From Microbacterium sp. MAH-37 (GTDB lineage Bacteria > Actinomycetota > Actinomycetes > Actinomycetales > Microbacteriaceae), in contig NZ_WSEN01000010.1 in NCBI RefSeq assembly GCF_009758255.1, positions 434,001 to 498,000 of the forward strand: a DNA stretch of 64,000 nt, read 5' to 3'. This document shows positions 51,643-60,308 of this stretch, piece after piece; position 1 is the stretch's first letter; every line of letters starts with the position of its first letter. The position numbers and the translations under genes are program-made. The notes beneath the pieces were generated by a model that was not told the DNA's origin, made no database searches, and was given only the letters and a program-made list of their open reading frames with translations.

Positions 51643-52340
51643 CGGCTCGCCCACAGCAGCCCCCGTTCGATGATCCCGCGCACGTTGTCATCCTGCAGCA
51701 CGTCGAGCGAGTGACCGGGGGTGGCCACGAAGATGCGCCCCTCGCCCCAGAGCCTGGTCCACACCGCCGGCGACGTGATCGGCCGGTGCCACGGGTGGTA
51801 CGGCTGCACCGGGTGCGTCGTGGTCGCCAGCACGTCGATCAGGTCGTCGTGCAGCACCCAGTACTGCTCGGTGTCGAGCGTGAAGTCGGAGACACCTTCG
51901 GTGATCTCGTGGGTGCGGCCGAGCTCGGTGATGTTCACCGTGTAGGGCAGATAGTTGTCGCGCTCGTCGCCCGGTCGCTCGTCCGGCCGGCGACCGGGAT
52001 GCGTCGCGAACTGGCCGCCGATCAGCTGCAGGTAGTCCGAGCTGTTGCGGTAGGAGTCCGCGATGCCGCCGTGCCATCCGGCCATCCCGGTGCCGGCCTC
52101 GATCGCGGCACGCAGCCCCATGACCTCGGCGTGCTCGATGGTGTTCATCGTGTTGCACTGCAGGATCAGGTCGACGCCCGCCATCGTCTCGGCATCCGCG
52201 TACACGGCAGGGCCGTCCTCGATCCGGACGCTGAAGCCGCTGTTCTCCAGGAACGGCAGGAACAGGTCGGTGGCCTCGACGGGATGATGCCCGTCCCATC
52301 CCCCTCTGACGATGAGCGCGGAACGCGTTGGTGCTGTCAT
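51639..52340 (-). CDS. ThuA-domain protein 2
   Basis: A 233-residue protein of the trehalose-utilisation ThuA family: LIVRGGWDGHHPVEATDLFLPFL, GMAGWHGGIADSYRNSSDYLQLIGGQFATHPG and a C-terminal WGEGRIFVATPGHSLDVL. The two ThuA proteins differ strongly, so they are probably not a recent duplication. It starts the four-gene operon; GGAGAG lies about 10 bp before its ATG. Confidence 0.92.
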   Translation of the reverse strand: MTAPTRSALIVRGGWDGHHPVEATDLFLPFLENSGFSVRIEDGPAVYADAETMAGVDLILQCNTMNTIEHAEVMGLRAAIEAGTGMAGWHGGIADSYRNSSDYLQLIGGQFATHPGRRPDERPGDERDNYLPYTVNITELGRTHEITEGVSDFTLDTEQYWVLHDDLIDVLATTTHPVQPYHPWHRPITSPAVWTRLWGEGRIFVATPGHSLDVLQDDNVRGIIERGLLWASR

Positions 52341-52371
52341 TGCTTCGGTTCTCTCCTGGACATCCGGGCGC

Positions 52372-52387
52372 GCAACATTTATGTTGC
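52372..52387. promoter_or_regulatory. Palindrome in the divergent ThuA/Gfo control region
   Basis: GCAACAT-TT-ATGTTGC, an exact 7-bp inverted repeat in the 76-bp gap between the thuA-like operon and the divergent Gfo gene, followed by GTTG-N7-CAAC. It is probably the operator of a sugar-responsive repressor; a ROK- or LacI-type protein would fit, but its identity is unknown. Confidence 0.55.
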
Positions 52388-52416
52388 TTGAGACAACTTA
52401 TACGCGCGGAGGTCGG

Positions 52417-53580
52417 ATGTCTACACTGCGAATCGCCATGGTCGGCCATGGTTTCATGGGCGCCGCCCATTCCCAGGGATGGCGCGTCGCGCCCCGGTTC
52501 TTCGACCTGCCGCTCCGCCCCGAGATGCATCTGCTGGTCGGGCGGGATCCGTCGAAGACGGAGGACGCCGCCGGTCGATGGGGCTGGGCGCAGACGTCGA
52601 CGGACTGGCGTGAGGCCGTGCAGCGCGACGACGTGGATGTCGTGGACATCGTCACCCCGGGCGACACGCACGCCGAGATCGCGCTCGCCGCACTGGCCGC
52701 CGGCAAGCATGTGATCTGCGAGAAGCCGCTCGCGAACACCGTCGCAGAGGCGGTGGCCATGACTCGCGCCGCGGAGGATGCGGCAACGCGTGGTGTTCTC
52801 TCGATGGTGGGCTTCACCTACCGGCGCGTCCCGGCGGCCGTGTTCGCACGACAGCTGGTCGCCGAGGGGCGCCTGGGCGAGATCCGCCAGGTGCGCGCGG
52901 AGTATCTGCAGGACTGGCTGACCGATCCTGAGGCGCCTCTGACCTGGCGGCTGCAGAAGGACCGGGCCGGCTCCGGCTCGCTCGGCGACATCGGCGCCCA
53001 CGCGATCGACATGGTCGAGTACGTGACCGGCTCGCGGCTCGAGTCGGTCTCGGGCGTGCTCGAGACCCTCGTGCCCGAGCGTCCGCTGCTGGGCGAGGGC
53101 GTCGGGCTCTCCGGCACCGCGTCCGCCGAGCGCGGTGCGGTGACCGTCGACGACGTGGCGCTGTTCCACGGCCGGTTCGACGGCGGCGCCCTCGGCTCGT
53201 TCGAGGCCACGAGGTTCCGCACCGGCCGCAAGAACGCGTTCCGCTTCGAGATCTCGGGATCGAAGGGCGCACTCTCCTTCGACATGGAGCGCATGAACGA
53301 GCTGGAGTTCTACGACGCCACCGCCCCCGCGCTCGAGCAGGGCTTCCGCCGCATCCTCGTCACCGAGCACGAGCACCCGTACACCGGATCGTGGTGGCCC
53401 ACCGGGCACATGCTCGGCTACGAGCACGGGTTCACGCACCAGGTCGTCGACTTCGTGCCGGCCGTCGCCGCCGGCGCGCAGCCGCGGCCCTCGTTCGCCG
53501 AAGCCCTGCATGTGCAGCGCGTGCTCGACGCCGTCGAGCGCAGCTCGGCGGCCGGGAGCGCGTGGACCTCGATCGGCTGA
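52417..53580 (+). CDS. Gfo/Idh/MocA-family oxidoreductase 3
   Basis: A 387-residue enzyme with Rossmann motif IAMVGHGFMGAAHSQGW, EKPLANTVAEAV, the segment GFTYRRVPAAVFARQLVAEGRLGEIRQVRAEYLQDWL and GDIGAHAIDMVEYVTG. The length and this segment fit the myo-inositol/ThuB-like subgroup. Start: ATG with GGAGG 5 bp upstream; the longer frame into the divergent region is rejected. It may share regulation with the opposite operon. Confidence 0.93.
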   Translation: MSTLRIAMVGHGFMGAAHSQGWRVAPRFFDLPLRPEMHLLVGRDPSKTEDAAGRWGWAQTSTDWREAVQRDDVDVVDIVTPGDTHAEIALAALAAGKHVICEKPLANTVAEAVAMTRAAEDAATRGVLSMVGFTYRRVPAAVFARQLVAEGRLGEIRQVRAEYLQDWLTDPEAPLTWRLQKDRAGSGSLGDIGAHAIDMVEYVTGSRLESVSGVLETLVPERPLLGEGVGLSGTASAERGAVTVDDVALFHGRFDGGALGSFEATRFRTGRKNAFRFEISGSKGALSFDMERMNELEFYDATAPALEQGFRRILVTEHEHPYTGSWWPTGHMLGYEHGFTHQVVDFVPAVAAGAQPRPSFAEALHVQRVLDAVERSSAAGSAWTSIG

Positions 53581-53584
53581 CGCC

Positions 53585-53622
53585 GTACAACGTTGGACAA
53601 CGCTTTCCCGACCCCCTAGATT
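53585..53622 (+). promoter_or_regulatory. GH51 promoter with LacI-type operators
   Basis: TTGGAC (53593-53598), 18 bp, TAGATT (53617-53622). ACAACGTTGG overlaps the -35 and GGACAACGCTTTCC (53595-53608) lies just after it. The latter matches the lyase operator at 45268 in 12 of 14 positions. Confidence 0.65.
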
Positions 53623-53661
53623 GTTCTCGACCTTCTGCCATCCCCCACCGCCTGGAGCACC

Positions 53662-55107
53662 ATGATCACCGCCGTTCCCTCCGCCCTCTCCCCCGTCATC
53701 GACCGCCGCATCTACGGGCAGTTCGCCGAGCATCTCGGCCGCGGCATCTACGAGGGGCTGTGGGTCGGCCCTGATTCGCCGATCCCGAACCGCAACGGCC
53801 TCCGGATCGATGCGATCGACGCGCTGCGCGCGATCAAGGTGCCCGTCGTGCGCTGGCCGGGCGGATGCTTCGCTGACGAGTACCACTGGCTGAAGGGCGT
53901 CGGCGACCAGCGCGGCGCGATGGTCAACACGCACTGGGGCGGCGTCGTCGACCCGAACGAGTTCGGCACCCACGAGTACTTCGAGCTGCTGAACCAGCTC
54001 GACGCCGAGGCCTACATCAACGGCAACGTCGGCAGCGGCGGGGTCGCCGAGATGCAGGACTGGATCGAGTACATGACGCTCGACAGCCACACCGAGATGG
54101 CCGAACTGCGCAAGCGGCACGGCCGCGAGCAGCCCTGGAAGGTGCAGTTCTTCGGCGTCGGCAACGAGAACTGGGGCTGCGGCGGCAACATGACCTCGCT
54201 GCACTACGCGAACCTGTACCGGCAGTACCAGACCTACGTGCGCAACTACGGCGACAACCGCATCACCAAGGTCGCCTGCGGCGCGAACGCCGACGACTAC
54301 GAGTGGACCGACGTGCTGATGGCACGGGCCACCGACCACATGGACGCGCTCAGCCTGCACTACTACACGCTGCCGACCGGCGAGTGGGACGTGAAGGGCG
54401 CCGCTGTCGGCTTCGGCGACGCCGACTGGTACGACACGATCCGTCGCACCCTGATGATGGACACCCTGCTGACCAGGCACGGCCAGCTGATGGACAAGCA
54501 CGACCCCGGCAAGCGGGTCGGGCTCTACGTCGACGAGTGGGGCACCTGGTACGACGTCGAGCAGGGCACGAACCCCGGCTTCCTGTTCCAGCAGAACACG
54601 ATGCGCGACGCAGTGGTCGCGGCGCTCAACTTCAACGTGTTCCACCGGCACGCCGACCGCGTGCGCATGACGAACATCGCGCAGATGGTCAACGTGCTGC
54701 AGGCCATGCTGCTCACCGACGGCGAGCGGCTGCTGAAGACGCCGACCTATCACGCGTTCGCGCTCTACACCGATCACCAGGACGCGACGTCGGTTCCGGT
54801 GCGCGGCGTGCTGCCCGCGCACACCGACGTCACGCTCTCGCACCGTGACGGCGCGTACACCGCGAGCGCGGTGAACTACGGCCTGGAGCGCCCGGCCGAG
54901 ATCGAGATCGTGCTGCCAGGCGCGATCGGCGAGCTGCTGCGCAGCGACATCCTCACCGCCGAGCAGGCCGACGCGCACAACACCTTCGAGAACCCGGATG
55001 CCGTCACGGTGACCGCGTTCGAAGGGGTGCGCGTGAGCGGCGACCGGCTGACGCTGACGCTGCCCCCGCGCAGCATCGTGACTGTGCGGGGGCGCGTCGC
55101 GCAGTAG
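53662..55107 (+). CDS. abfA: GH51 alpha-L-arabinofuranosidase
   Basis: A 481-residue intracellular enzyme that releases terminal arabinose from arabinan or arabinoxylan oligosaccharides. Family 51 motifs: [35 protein letters not shown], the acid/base Glu in [13 protein letters not shown] (near 175) and the nucleophile in [11 protein letters not shown] (near 295). The C-terminal beta domain is complete. No signal peptide. It has its own promoter, with an operator shared with the PL11 lyase. Confidence 0.96.
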   Translation: MITAVPSALSPVIDRRIYGQFAEHLGRGIYEGLWVGPDSPIPNRNGLRIDAIDALRAIKVPVVRWPGGCFADEYHWLKGVGDQRGAMVNTHWGGVVDPNEFGTHEYFELLNQLDAEAYINGNVGSGGVAEMQDWIEYMTLDSHTEMAELRKRHGREQPWKVQFFGVGNENWGCGGNMTSLHYANLYRQYQTYVRNYGDNRITKVACGANADDYEWTDVLMARATDHMDALSLHYYTLPTGEWDVKGAAVGFGDADWYDTIRRTLMMDTLLTRHGQLMDKHDPGKRVGLYVDEWGTWYDVEQGTNPGFLFQQNTMRDAVVAALNFNVFHRHADRVRMTNIAQMVNVLQAMLLTDGERLLKTPTYHAFALYTDHQDATSVPVRGVLPAHTDVTLSHRDGAYTASAVNYGLERPAEIEIVLPGAIGELLRSDILTAEQADAHNTFENPDAVTVTAFEGVRVSGDRLTLTLPPRSIVTVRGRVAQ

Positions 55108-55122
55108 CCCGCCAGGCGGGCT
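55106..55122 (+). terminator. Hairpin at the end of abfA
   Basis: AGCCCGCC-A-GGCGGGCT. It includes the stop codon and has no T-run; a G-rich run of nine to ten G follows. Confidence 0.45.
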
Positions 55123-55137
55123 CGGTCGGGGGGGGGG

Positions 55138-55265
55138 CTATCCCTTGACCGAGCCCGACATCAGGCCGCCGACGAAGTACGTGCCGAGCAGGATCGGCGA
55201 CGGCGCCGCTGGGGATGCCCGCAGCGACCATGATCTGCAGCAGCGGGATCATCACCGCCTGGTCT
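55138..55265 (-). pseudogene. Relic of a carbohydrate ABC permease (MalG type)
   Basis: On the minus strand one frame ends in ILLGTYFVGGLMSGSVKG-stop, the characteristic C-terminus of MalG-type permeases. Just upstream, in another frame, is QAVMIPLLQIMVAAGIP, which resembles the third-helix region of the same family. The 120 or so residues that normally separate these parts, including the EAA loop, and the whole N-terminus are missing. It is a deletion remnant between the GH51 and ROK genes, evidence of a lost sugar transporter. Confidence 0.75.
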
Positions 55266-55277
55266 CGACGCGCGGAA

Positions 55278-56180
55278 TCAGCGCAGCACGAAGGCTGCAG
55301 CGCCGATGAGGGGGCCCTCGCCGGCGAGCGCGGAGCGCAGCACGCGGGTGCGGCGCGAGTACGCGTGCGCCGCCGATGCCGAGAGCGCGTGCTGGACGAG
55401 ATCGACGTAGTCGTGCGAGACGTGCGAGAAGCCTCCGCCGATCGCGACGACGTCGAGATCGACGAGCGTCGCGGCGTCGGCCAGTGCCTCGCCGACGGCC
55501 TTGGCCGAGCGCTCGATCGCGGCGCGGGCGATCTGGTCGCCAGCCGCGGCGTCGCGGGCGAGGTCCTCGCCGGTCTCGCCGGTCCAGCCCTGCGTCCTGG
55601 CCCAGGCGGCGGATGCCGGGCCAGAGGCGATCTCCTCGAGGGTGAGGCCGCCCTCGCGGCGCACCTGGCCGAGGTGGCCGGCGTTGCCGGTCGCACCGGG
55701 GGCGTACTCGCCGTTCAGCACGAAGCCTCCGCCGACGCCCGTCGACACGACGATGGACAGCGACGCCTTCGCGCCCTGCGTGGCACCGAGCCAGGATTCG
55801 GCGAGCGCGAGCGCGCCGCCGTCGTGGCCCAGCACCGGATGCAGGTCTCGGCCGAGCGTGGCGGATGCCGCGCTGCGGACCGCAGAGACGACGTCGAAGC
55901 CGTGGGCGAGAGGCATGTTCACCGGCGAGATCACGCCTGCTGACCGGTCGACGGGCCCGGCGCTGCCGATGCCGGCGCCGACGAGCTCGTCGTCGGTGGG
56001 CAGCACGGCGAGCGCTTCCGTGACCGCCTCCCGGATCGCGGCACCCAGCGCCGCGGCATCCGCGTCGCGACCGGTGGGCCGACGCACGCGGCTCGCGGCG
56101 ATGAGCGAGCCGTCCTCACGGACGAGGGCGGCCTCGAGCTTGGTACCGCCGATGTCGACGGCGAGTGCGGTGCGGGTCAT
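55278..56180 (-). CDS. ROK-family sugar kinase-like protein without zinc motif
   Basis: A 300-residue ROK protein without DNA-binding domain, hence more like a sugar kinase. The phosphate motif AVDIGGTKLEAALV, VGAGIGSAGPVD, GHDGGALALAE (catalytic Asp) and STGVGGGFVLNGE are present. The usual zinc site CxCGxxGC is absent: the segment reads GHLGQVRREGGLTLEEIASGPA. It may phosphorylate a hexose or N-acyl sugar. AAGGA lies 6 bp before the ATG. Its stop lies 12 bp after the permease relic. Confidence 0.88.
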   Translation of the reverse strand: MTRTALAVDIGGTKLEAALVREDGSLIAASRVRRPTGRDADAAALGAAIREAVTEALAVLPTDDELVGAGIGSAGPVDRSAGVISPVNMPLAHGFDVVSAVRSAASATLGRDLHPVLGHDGGALALAESWLGATQGAKASLSIVVSTGVGGGFVLNGEYAPGATGNAGHLGQVRREGGLTLEEIASGPASAAWARTQGWTGETGEDLARDAAAGDQIARAAIERSAKAVGEALADAATLVDLDVVAIGGGFSHVSHDYVDLVQHALSASAAHAYSRRTRVLRSALAGEGPLIGAAAFVLR

Positions 56181-56248
56181 GGCTGTTCCTTGAGTCTGCG
56201 CATCACTTCGGAGATCTGCGGGGACTCGGAGAGCACGCGGCGGCAGGA

Positions 56249-56282
56249 TCCGAGATCGTGCGGCTCTCCGAGATCGTGCGGA
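56249..56282. repeat. 18-bp tandem duplication
   Basis: TCCGAGATCGTGCGG occurs twice with an 18-bp period between the pyrE stop and the ROK start. It looks like a small slippage duplication with no clear role. Confidence 0.6.
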
Positions 56283-56846
56283 CTATTGCGGGTCCAGGCC
56301 CAGGTCGTCGAGGTCGAAGGCGGCGAGCCACTGCAGGCCCTCGGCCTCGATCGCGGCCTGCGCGCCGGTCTTGCGGTCGACGATCACGGCGACGGCGATC
56401 ACCTCGGCGCCCTCGCGACGCAGGACCTCGACGGCCTTCAGCGCGGACTGGCCGGTGGTCGAGGTGTCCTCGAGCACGACGACGCGCTTGCCCTTGACCT
56501 CCGCGCCCTCGATCTGGCGGCCGCGGCCGTGATCCTTGGGCTCCTTGCGCACCACGAAGGCATCCAGCGGGCGCTCGGGCGAATCCACCGAGGCGTGCAT
56601 CACGGCGTTCGCGATCGGGTCGGCGCCGAGCGTCAGCCCGCCGACGGCGACCACGTCGGTGTCCTTGATCAGGTCGAGCATGATGCGCCCGATCGCCGGA
56701 GCGGCGCGGTGGTCGAGGGTGAGCTTGCGCATGTCGACGTAGTAGGTGGCCTTCTTGCCGCTGGAGAGCGTGAAGTCACCGTGGAACACCGCCTCTCCCT
56801 TGATCAGGTCGAGCAGGTTCTGGCGGTCTGCGGCGAGGTCGGTCAC
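56283..56846 (-). CDS. pyrE: Orotate phosphoribosyltransferase
   Basis: A 187-residue enzyme of pyrimidine synthesis converting orotate and PRPP to OMP. The PRPP motif VVVLEDTSTTGQSALKA is complete, as are FTLSSGKKATYYVDMRK and VVRKEPKDHGRGRQIEG (flexible catalytic loop). Start: GTG with TAGACT 6 bp upstream. It stands alone, not in a pyr operon. Confidence 0.95.
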   Translation of the reverse strand: MTDLAADRQNLLDLIKGEAVFHGDFTLSSGKKATYYVDMRKLTLDHRAAPAIGRIMLDLIKDTDVVAVGGLTLGADPIANAVMHASVDSPERPLDAFVVRKEPKDHGRGRQIEGAEVKGKRVVVLEDTSTTGQSALKAVEVLRREGAEVIAVAVIVDRKTGAQAAIEAEGLQWLAAFDLDDLGLDPQ

Positions 56847-56852
56847 CCCTCA

Positions 56853-56858
56853 AGTCTA
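56853..56858 (-). promoter_or_regulatory. -10 element of a leaderless promoter for pyrE
   Basis: TAGACT-TGAGGG-GTG. Confidence 0.5.
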
Positions 56859-56905
56859 TTCAGGCCGGGCGCGGCCGCCTATCGTGGCATCCGAGGAGGT
56901 CGTCC

Positions 56906-57442
56906 ATGTTCTCTTACGACCCGTACGCCGCTCTCGCCGAGCTGCGACCCGTCGCCCCGCTCGAACTGACCAGCCCCGACTTCGAGGCCGGCGGGCCGGT
57001 GCCCGTCTGGGCCTGGTCGTCGAGCCGAGGCGGCGAAGACCGGCATCCGACTCTGGAATGGTCGCAGCCGCCGGCCGGCACGAAGAGCATCGCGATCTCC
57101 TGCTTCGACCCGGATGCCCCGACCGGCTCCGGCTTCTGGCACTGGGCCGTCGGCAACCTGCCCGCCGACCTGCGGTCGCTGGCCGCGGGCGACGGGGATG
57201 CCGCATCGCTGCCGGCCGGCGCGGTCGTGCTGCCGAACGAGGCCAGGCTGCAGCGCTACATCGGCGCCGCGCCCCCGCCCGGGACCGGGGTGCACCGCTA
57301 CTTCTTCGTGGTGGATGCGCTCGACGTCGAGGCGATCGATCTGGACGGCGACGAGACGCCCGCCTACCTGGGCTTCAACAGGCACTTCCACTGCCTGGCC
57401 CGCGGCGTGCTGATCGGCACGGCCGACCCCGCCGAGCGCTGA
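56906..57442 (+). CDS. YbhB/YbcL-type phosphatidylethanolamine-binding-like protein
   Basis: A 178-residue PEBP-family protein: LELTSPDFEAGGPVP, the DPDAPTGSGFWHWAVGNLP ligand-site block, PPPGTGVHRYFFVVDALD. The bacterial role is poorly known; some members inhibit kinases or bind lipids. Start: ATG with GAGGAGG upstream. Confidence 0.92.
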   Translation: MFSYDPYAALAELRPVAPLELTSPDFEAGGPVPVWAWSSSRGGEDRHPTLEWSQPPAGTKSIAISCFDPDAPTGSGFWHWAVGNLPADLRSLAAGDGDAASLPAGAVVLPNEARLQRYIGAAPPPGTGVHRYFFVVDALDVEAIDLDGDETPAYLGFNRHFHCLARGVLIGTADPAER

Positions 57443-57499
57443 CGCGCCGCCATCGGGACCCTCAGCCGGGGCGGTGTTCGGCGTGCCCGGCGGCGGCAC

Positions 57500-57529
57500 T
57501 GGACTTTTCTCGATATCAAGACATATACT
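57500..57529 (+). promoter_or_regulatory. Promoter of the glcG-glcB operon
   Basis: TGGACT (57500-57505), 18 bp, TATACT (57524-57529), in an AT-rich patch CGATATCAAGACATATAC that could hold a regulator site. It gives a leader of about 60 bases. Confidence 0.5.
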
Positions 57530-57537
57530 TCCATCAT

Positions 57538-57555
57538 GCGAGACTTCGGTTTCGC
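57538..57555 (+). promoter_or_regulatory. 5'-leader stem-loop with UUCG tetraloop
   Basis: GCGAGAC-TTCG-GTTTCGC folds into a 7-bp stem (one G-U pair) closed by the very stable cUUCGg loop. It lies at the 5' end of the glcG-glcB mRNA, where it could protect the message from decay. Confidence 0.5.
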
Positions 57556-57594
57556 TATGTGAATTCTTGTTGGTCGAGAAGTGAGGAGACATCG

Positions 57595-58026
57595 TTGTCC
57601 ACGCACCGTCAGATCGCCACGATCACCTATGAGACGGCCGCCCGCGCGGTCGCCATCGCCATGGAGGTCGGCGCGGAGCACGACGTGCGCGTCGTCGCCG
57701 CAGTCGCCGACCCGGCCATGACCCTGATCGCCTACGGGATGGCAGACGACGCCACCCCGCACAGCGCAGAGACCAGCCGCAGGAAGGCTGCGACCGCGGC
57801 ATCCGTCCGGCGCCGCACGGCGCAGATCCCGGATGCGCTCTCGAGCACCCTGCCGCTCGGGACGGGCGGCGCACTGACCACGATCGACGGAGGCGTGCCG
57901 ATCATCTTCGGCGACGTGCACGTCGGCGGCCTCGGCATCGCCGGCGGGCCGCCCGCGGTGGATGCCGCGATCGCCATCGAGACCCTCACGCGCCTCGGCG
58001 CACGTACAGAAGGAATGGAAATATGA
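57595..58026 (+). CDS. glcG: GlcG/HbpS-family protein
   Basis: A 143-residue GlcG/HbpS (DUF336) protein: [48 protein letters not shown] and [17 protein letters not shown]. The family accompanies glycolate or glyoxylate genes and some members bind haem. Start: TTG, chosen because GAGGAG lies 6 bp upstream and the family begins here; the frame runs open upstream without start signals. Coupled to malate synthase G by ATGA. Confidence 0.88.
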   Translation: MSTHRQIATITYETAARAVAIAMEVGAEHDVRVVAAVADPAMTLIAYGMADDATPHSAETSRRKAATAASVRRRTAQIPDALSSTLPLGTGGALTTIDGGVPIIFGDVHVGGLGIAGGPPAVDAAIAIETLTRLGARTEGMEI

Positions 58027-60200
58027 CCTCGCATCTCACCCGCGCAGACCTCTCGGTCGCCGCGCCGATCGTCGAGTTCGCTGAGGCGTCGCTCGCCGAG
58101 TCCGGTCGCGACGTCGACGCGTTCTGGGCCGGCGCGAGTGCGATCGTGCACGACCTGGTCCCCCGCAACGCCGCCCTGCTCGCCAAGCGCGCCGAGCTGC
58201 AGGAGCGCATCGACGAGTTCCACCGCGCGAACCCGGGCGTTCCCGACAAGGACGCCTACCGCGCGCTGCTGCACGAGATCGGCTATCTGGTGCCGGTCCC
58301 CGAGAGCGTCGCGATCACCACCGAGGACGTCGACCCCGAGATCGCCACGATGGCCGGCCCCCAGCTGGTCGTGCCGCTGCTGAACGCCCGGTTCGCGATC
58401 AACGCGGCGAACGCCCGCTGGGGCTCGCTCTACGACGCCCTGTACGGCACCGACGCCATCGACCAGACCGGCGAACTGGCCCCGGGCAAGGAGTTCAACT
58501 TCACCCGCGCCGCCGCTGTCGTCGCCCGCGGACGGCAGTTCCTCGACGAGATCGCGCCGCTGACAGACGGATCGCACACGGACGCCACGGGCTACCGCAT
58601 CGATGCGGAGGGCCTGCTCGTGCAGACCGCCGCCGGCGACCGCCGCCTCGCGACGCCCGCCGCCTTCGTCGGCTACACCGGCGAGGCGGATGCCCCCGCC
58701 GGCGTCCTCCTGGTGCACAACGGCCTGCACGCCGAGATCGTCATCGACCGCGCGGGCCGCATCGGCGCGACGGACGCCGCCGGCGTGCAGGACATCGTCC
58801 TGGAGTCGGCGATCACCACGATCCTCGACCTGGAGGACTCGGTCGCCGCCGTGGACGGCGAGGACAAGGCGCTCGGCTACCGCAACTGGCGCGGATTCAT
58901 GGACGGCACGCTCACCGAGAGCGTCACCAAGGGCGGCCGCACGTTCACACGCGCGCTGAACCCCGACCGCGTGTACCGCACTGCGGACGGCGGCGAGGTG
59001 ACCCTGCCCGGTCGCGCCGTGCTGTTCATCCGCAACGTCGGGCACCTGATGCGCACCCCCGCCGTGCTGGACCGCAACGGCGACGAGGTCTTCGAGGGAA
59101 TCGTCGACGCGATCATGACCGCACTCGGCTCGCTGCCCGAACTCGAGGGCCCGAACAGGGGCGCCAACTCGCGCACCGGCTCGATGTACATCGTGAAGCC
59201 GAAGATGCACGGACCGGAAGAGGTCGCGTTCGCCGCCGAGCTGTTCGGCCGCGTCGAGGAACTGCTGGGTCTGCCCGCGCGCACCATGAAGGTCGGCATC
59301 ATGGACGAGGAGCGACGGACCTCGGCGAACCTCGCCGCCTCGATCGCCGCCGCATCCGACCGAGTGGTGTTCATCAACACCGGCTTCCTGGATCGCACCG
59401 GCGACGAGATCCACACCTCGCTGCACGCCGGTCCGTTCCTGCCGAAGGCGCAGATCAAGCAGCAGCCGTTCATGAAGGCCTACGAGGACCGCAACGTGGC
59501 CATCGGCCTGGCGTCCGGCCTCGACGGCCGCGCGCAGATCGGCAAGGGCATGTGGGCCGAGCCCGACCTCATGCACGACATGCTCGAGAAGAAGATCGCG
59601 CACCCGCAGTCCGGCGCATCGACCGCCTGGGTGCCGTCGCCGACGGCAGGCACGCTGCACGCGCTGCACTACCACCAGGTGAACCCGTTCGCCGTGCGCG
59701 CGACCCTGCCGCAGGTCGGCGACGAGGCGCTGGACGCCCTGCTGGTGCCGCCGCTCGCCGCTCCCGGGGATCTCACGGACGAGGTCGTCGCCACCGAGAT
59801 CGACAACAACGTGCAGTCGATCCTCGGCTACGTGGTGCGTTGGATCGACCAGGGCGTCGGTGTCTCGAAGGTTCCGGACATCCACGACGTCGGCCTGATG
59901 GAGGACCGCGCCACGCTGCGCATCTCCAGCCAGCTGCTGGCCAACTGGCTGACCCATGGCGTCATCACCGAGGAGCAGATCGACGACAGCCTCCGTCGCC
60001 TCGCGGTCGTCGTCGACGAGCAGAACGCCGGCGACCCGAACTATCAGAACCTCTCTTTCGGGGAGTCTGATGGGCCCGGCATCGCGTACACCGCGGCCCG
60101 CCGCCTGATCGTCGAGGGCGCCGCGCAGCCCAGCGGCTACACCGAGCCGCTGCTGCACGGCCTGCGCCGCGAGAAGAAGGCCGAGCAGGCCGCGCGCTGA
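58023..60200 (+). CDS. glcB: Malate synthase G
   Basis: A 725-residue enzyme condensing glyoxylate and acetyl-CoA to malate, in the monomeric G form with a full-length TIM barrel. Catalytic blocks: [55 protein letters not shown] and [19 protein letters not shown]. With the upstream GlcG gene it points to growth on glycolate, glyoxylate or acetate. A strong hairpin follows 10 bp after the stop. Confidence 0.97.
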   Translation: MTSHLTRADLSVAAPIVEFAEASLAESGRDVDAFWAGASAIVHDLVPRNAALLAKRAELQERIDEFHRANPGVPDKDAYRALLHEIGYLVPVPESVAITTEDVDPEIATMAGPQLVVPLLNARFAINAANARWGSLYDALYGTDAIDQTGELAPGKEFNFTRAAAVVARGRQFLDEIAPLTDGSHTDATGYRIDAEGLLVQTAAGDRRLATPAAFVGYTGEADAPAGVLLVHNGLHAEIVIDRAGRIGATDAAGVQDIVLESAITTILDLEDSVAAVDGEDKALGYRNWRGFMDGTLTESVTKGGRTFTRALNPDRVYRTADGGEVTLPGRAVLFIRNVGHLMRTPAVLDRNGDEVFEGIVDAIMTALGSLPELEGPNRGANSRTGSMYIVKPKMHGPEEVAFAAELFGRVEELLGLPARTMKVGIMDEERRTSANLAASIAAASDRVVFINTGFLDRTGDEIHTSLHAGPFLPKAQIKQQPFMKAYEDRNVAIGLASGLDGRAQIGKGMWAEPDLMHDMLEKKIAHPQSGASTAWVPSPTAGTLHALHYHQVNPFAVRATLPQVGDEALDALLVPPLAAPGDLTDEVVATEIDNNVQSILGYVVRWIDQGVGVSKVPDIHDVGLMEDRATLRISSQLLANWLTHGVITEEQIDDSLRRLAVVVDEQNAGDPNYQNLSFGESDGPGIAYTAARRLIVEGAAQPSGYTEPLLHGLRREKKAEQAAR

Positions 60201-60210
60201 GCGGATGATC

Positions 60211-60248
60211 GATGAGGGGCGGATGCTGCACAGCATCCGCCCCTCATC
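60211..60248 (+). terminator. Terminator of glcB
   Basis: GATGAGGGGCGGATGCTG and its exact complement CAGCATCCGCCCCTCATC with CA between them: an 18-bp perfect stem, followed by GTCTTG. Confidence 0.85.
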
Positions 60249-60296
60249 GTCTTGATCCGGTGCCCCGGACGGCGAGGCGACGTCCGTCCCCACCGA

Positions 60297-60302
60297 TAGC
60301 CT
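60297..60302 (+). promoter_or_regulatory. -10 element of a leaderless promoter for xthA
   Basis: TAGCCT-GGAACC-ATG. Confidence 0.5.
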
Positions 60303-60308
60303 GGAACC

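Noticed and set aside
51688..54978. 1096-codon open frame on the minus strand across ThuA 2, the third Gfo gene and abfA
   Set aside because: It crosses a divergent promoter region and has no recognisable sequence; the genes it overlaps are certain.
55108..55137. Run of about ten G considered as phase-variation tract of a live gene
   Set aside because: It lies beyond the stop codons of both neighbours; only the permease relic is near, and that is already broken by a large deletion.
56181..56282. Tandem repeat before pyrE, considered as an attachment site
   Set aside because: Only two 15-bp copies, no integrase and no tRNA gene nearby.
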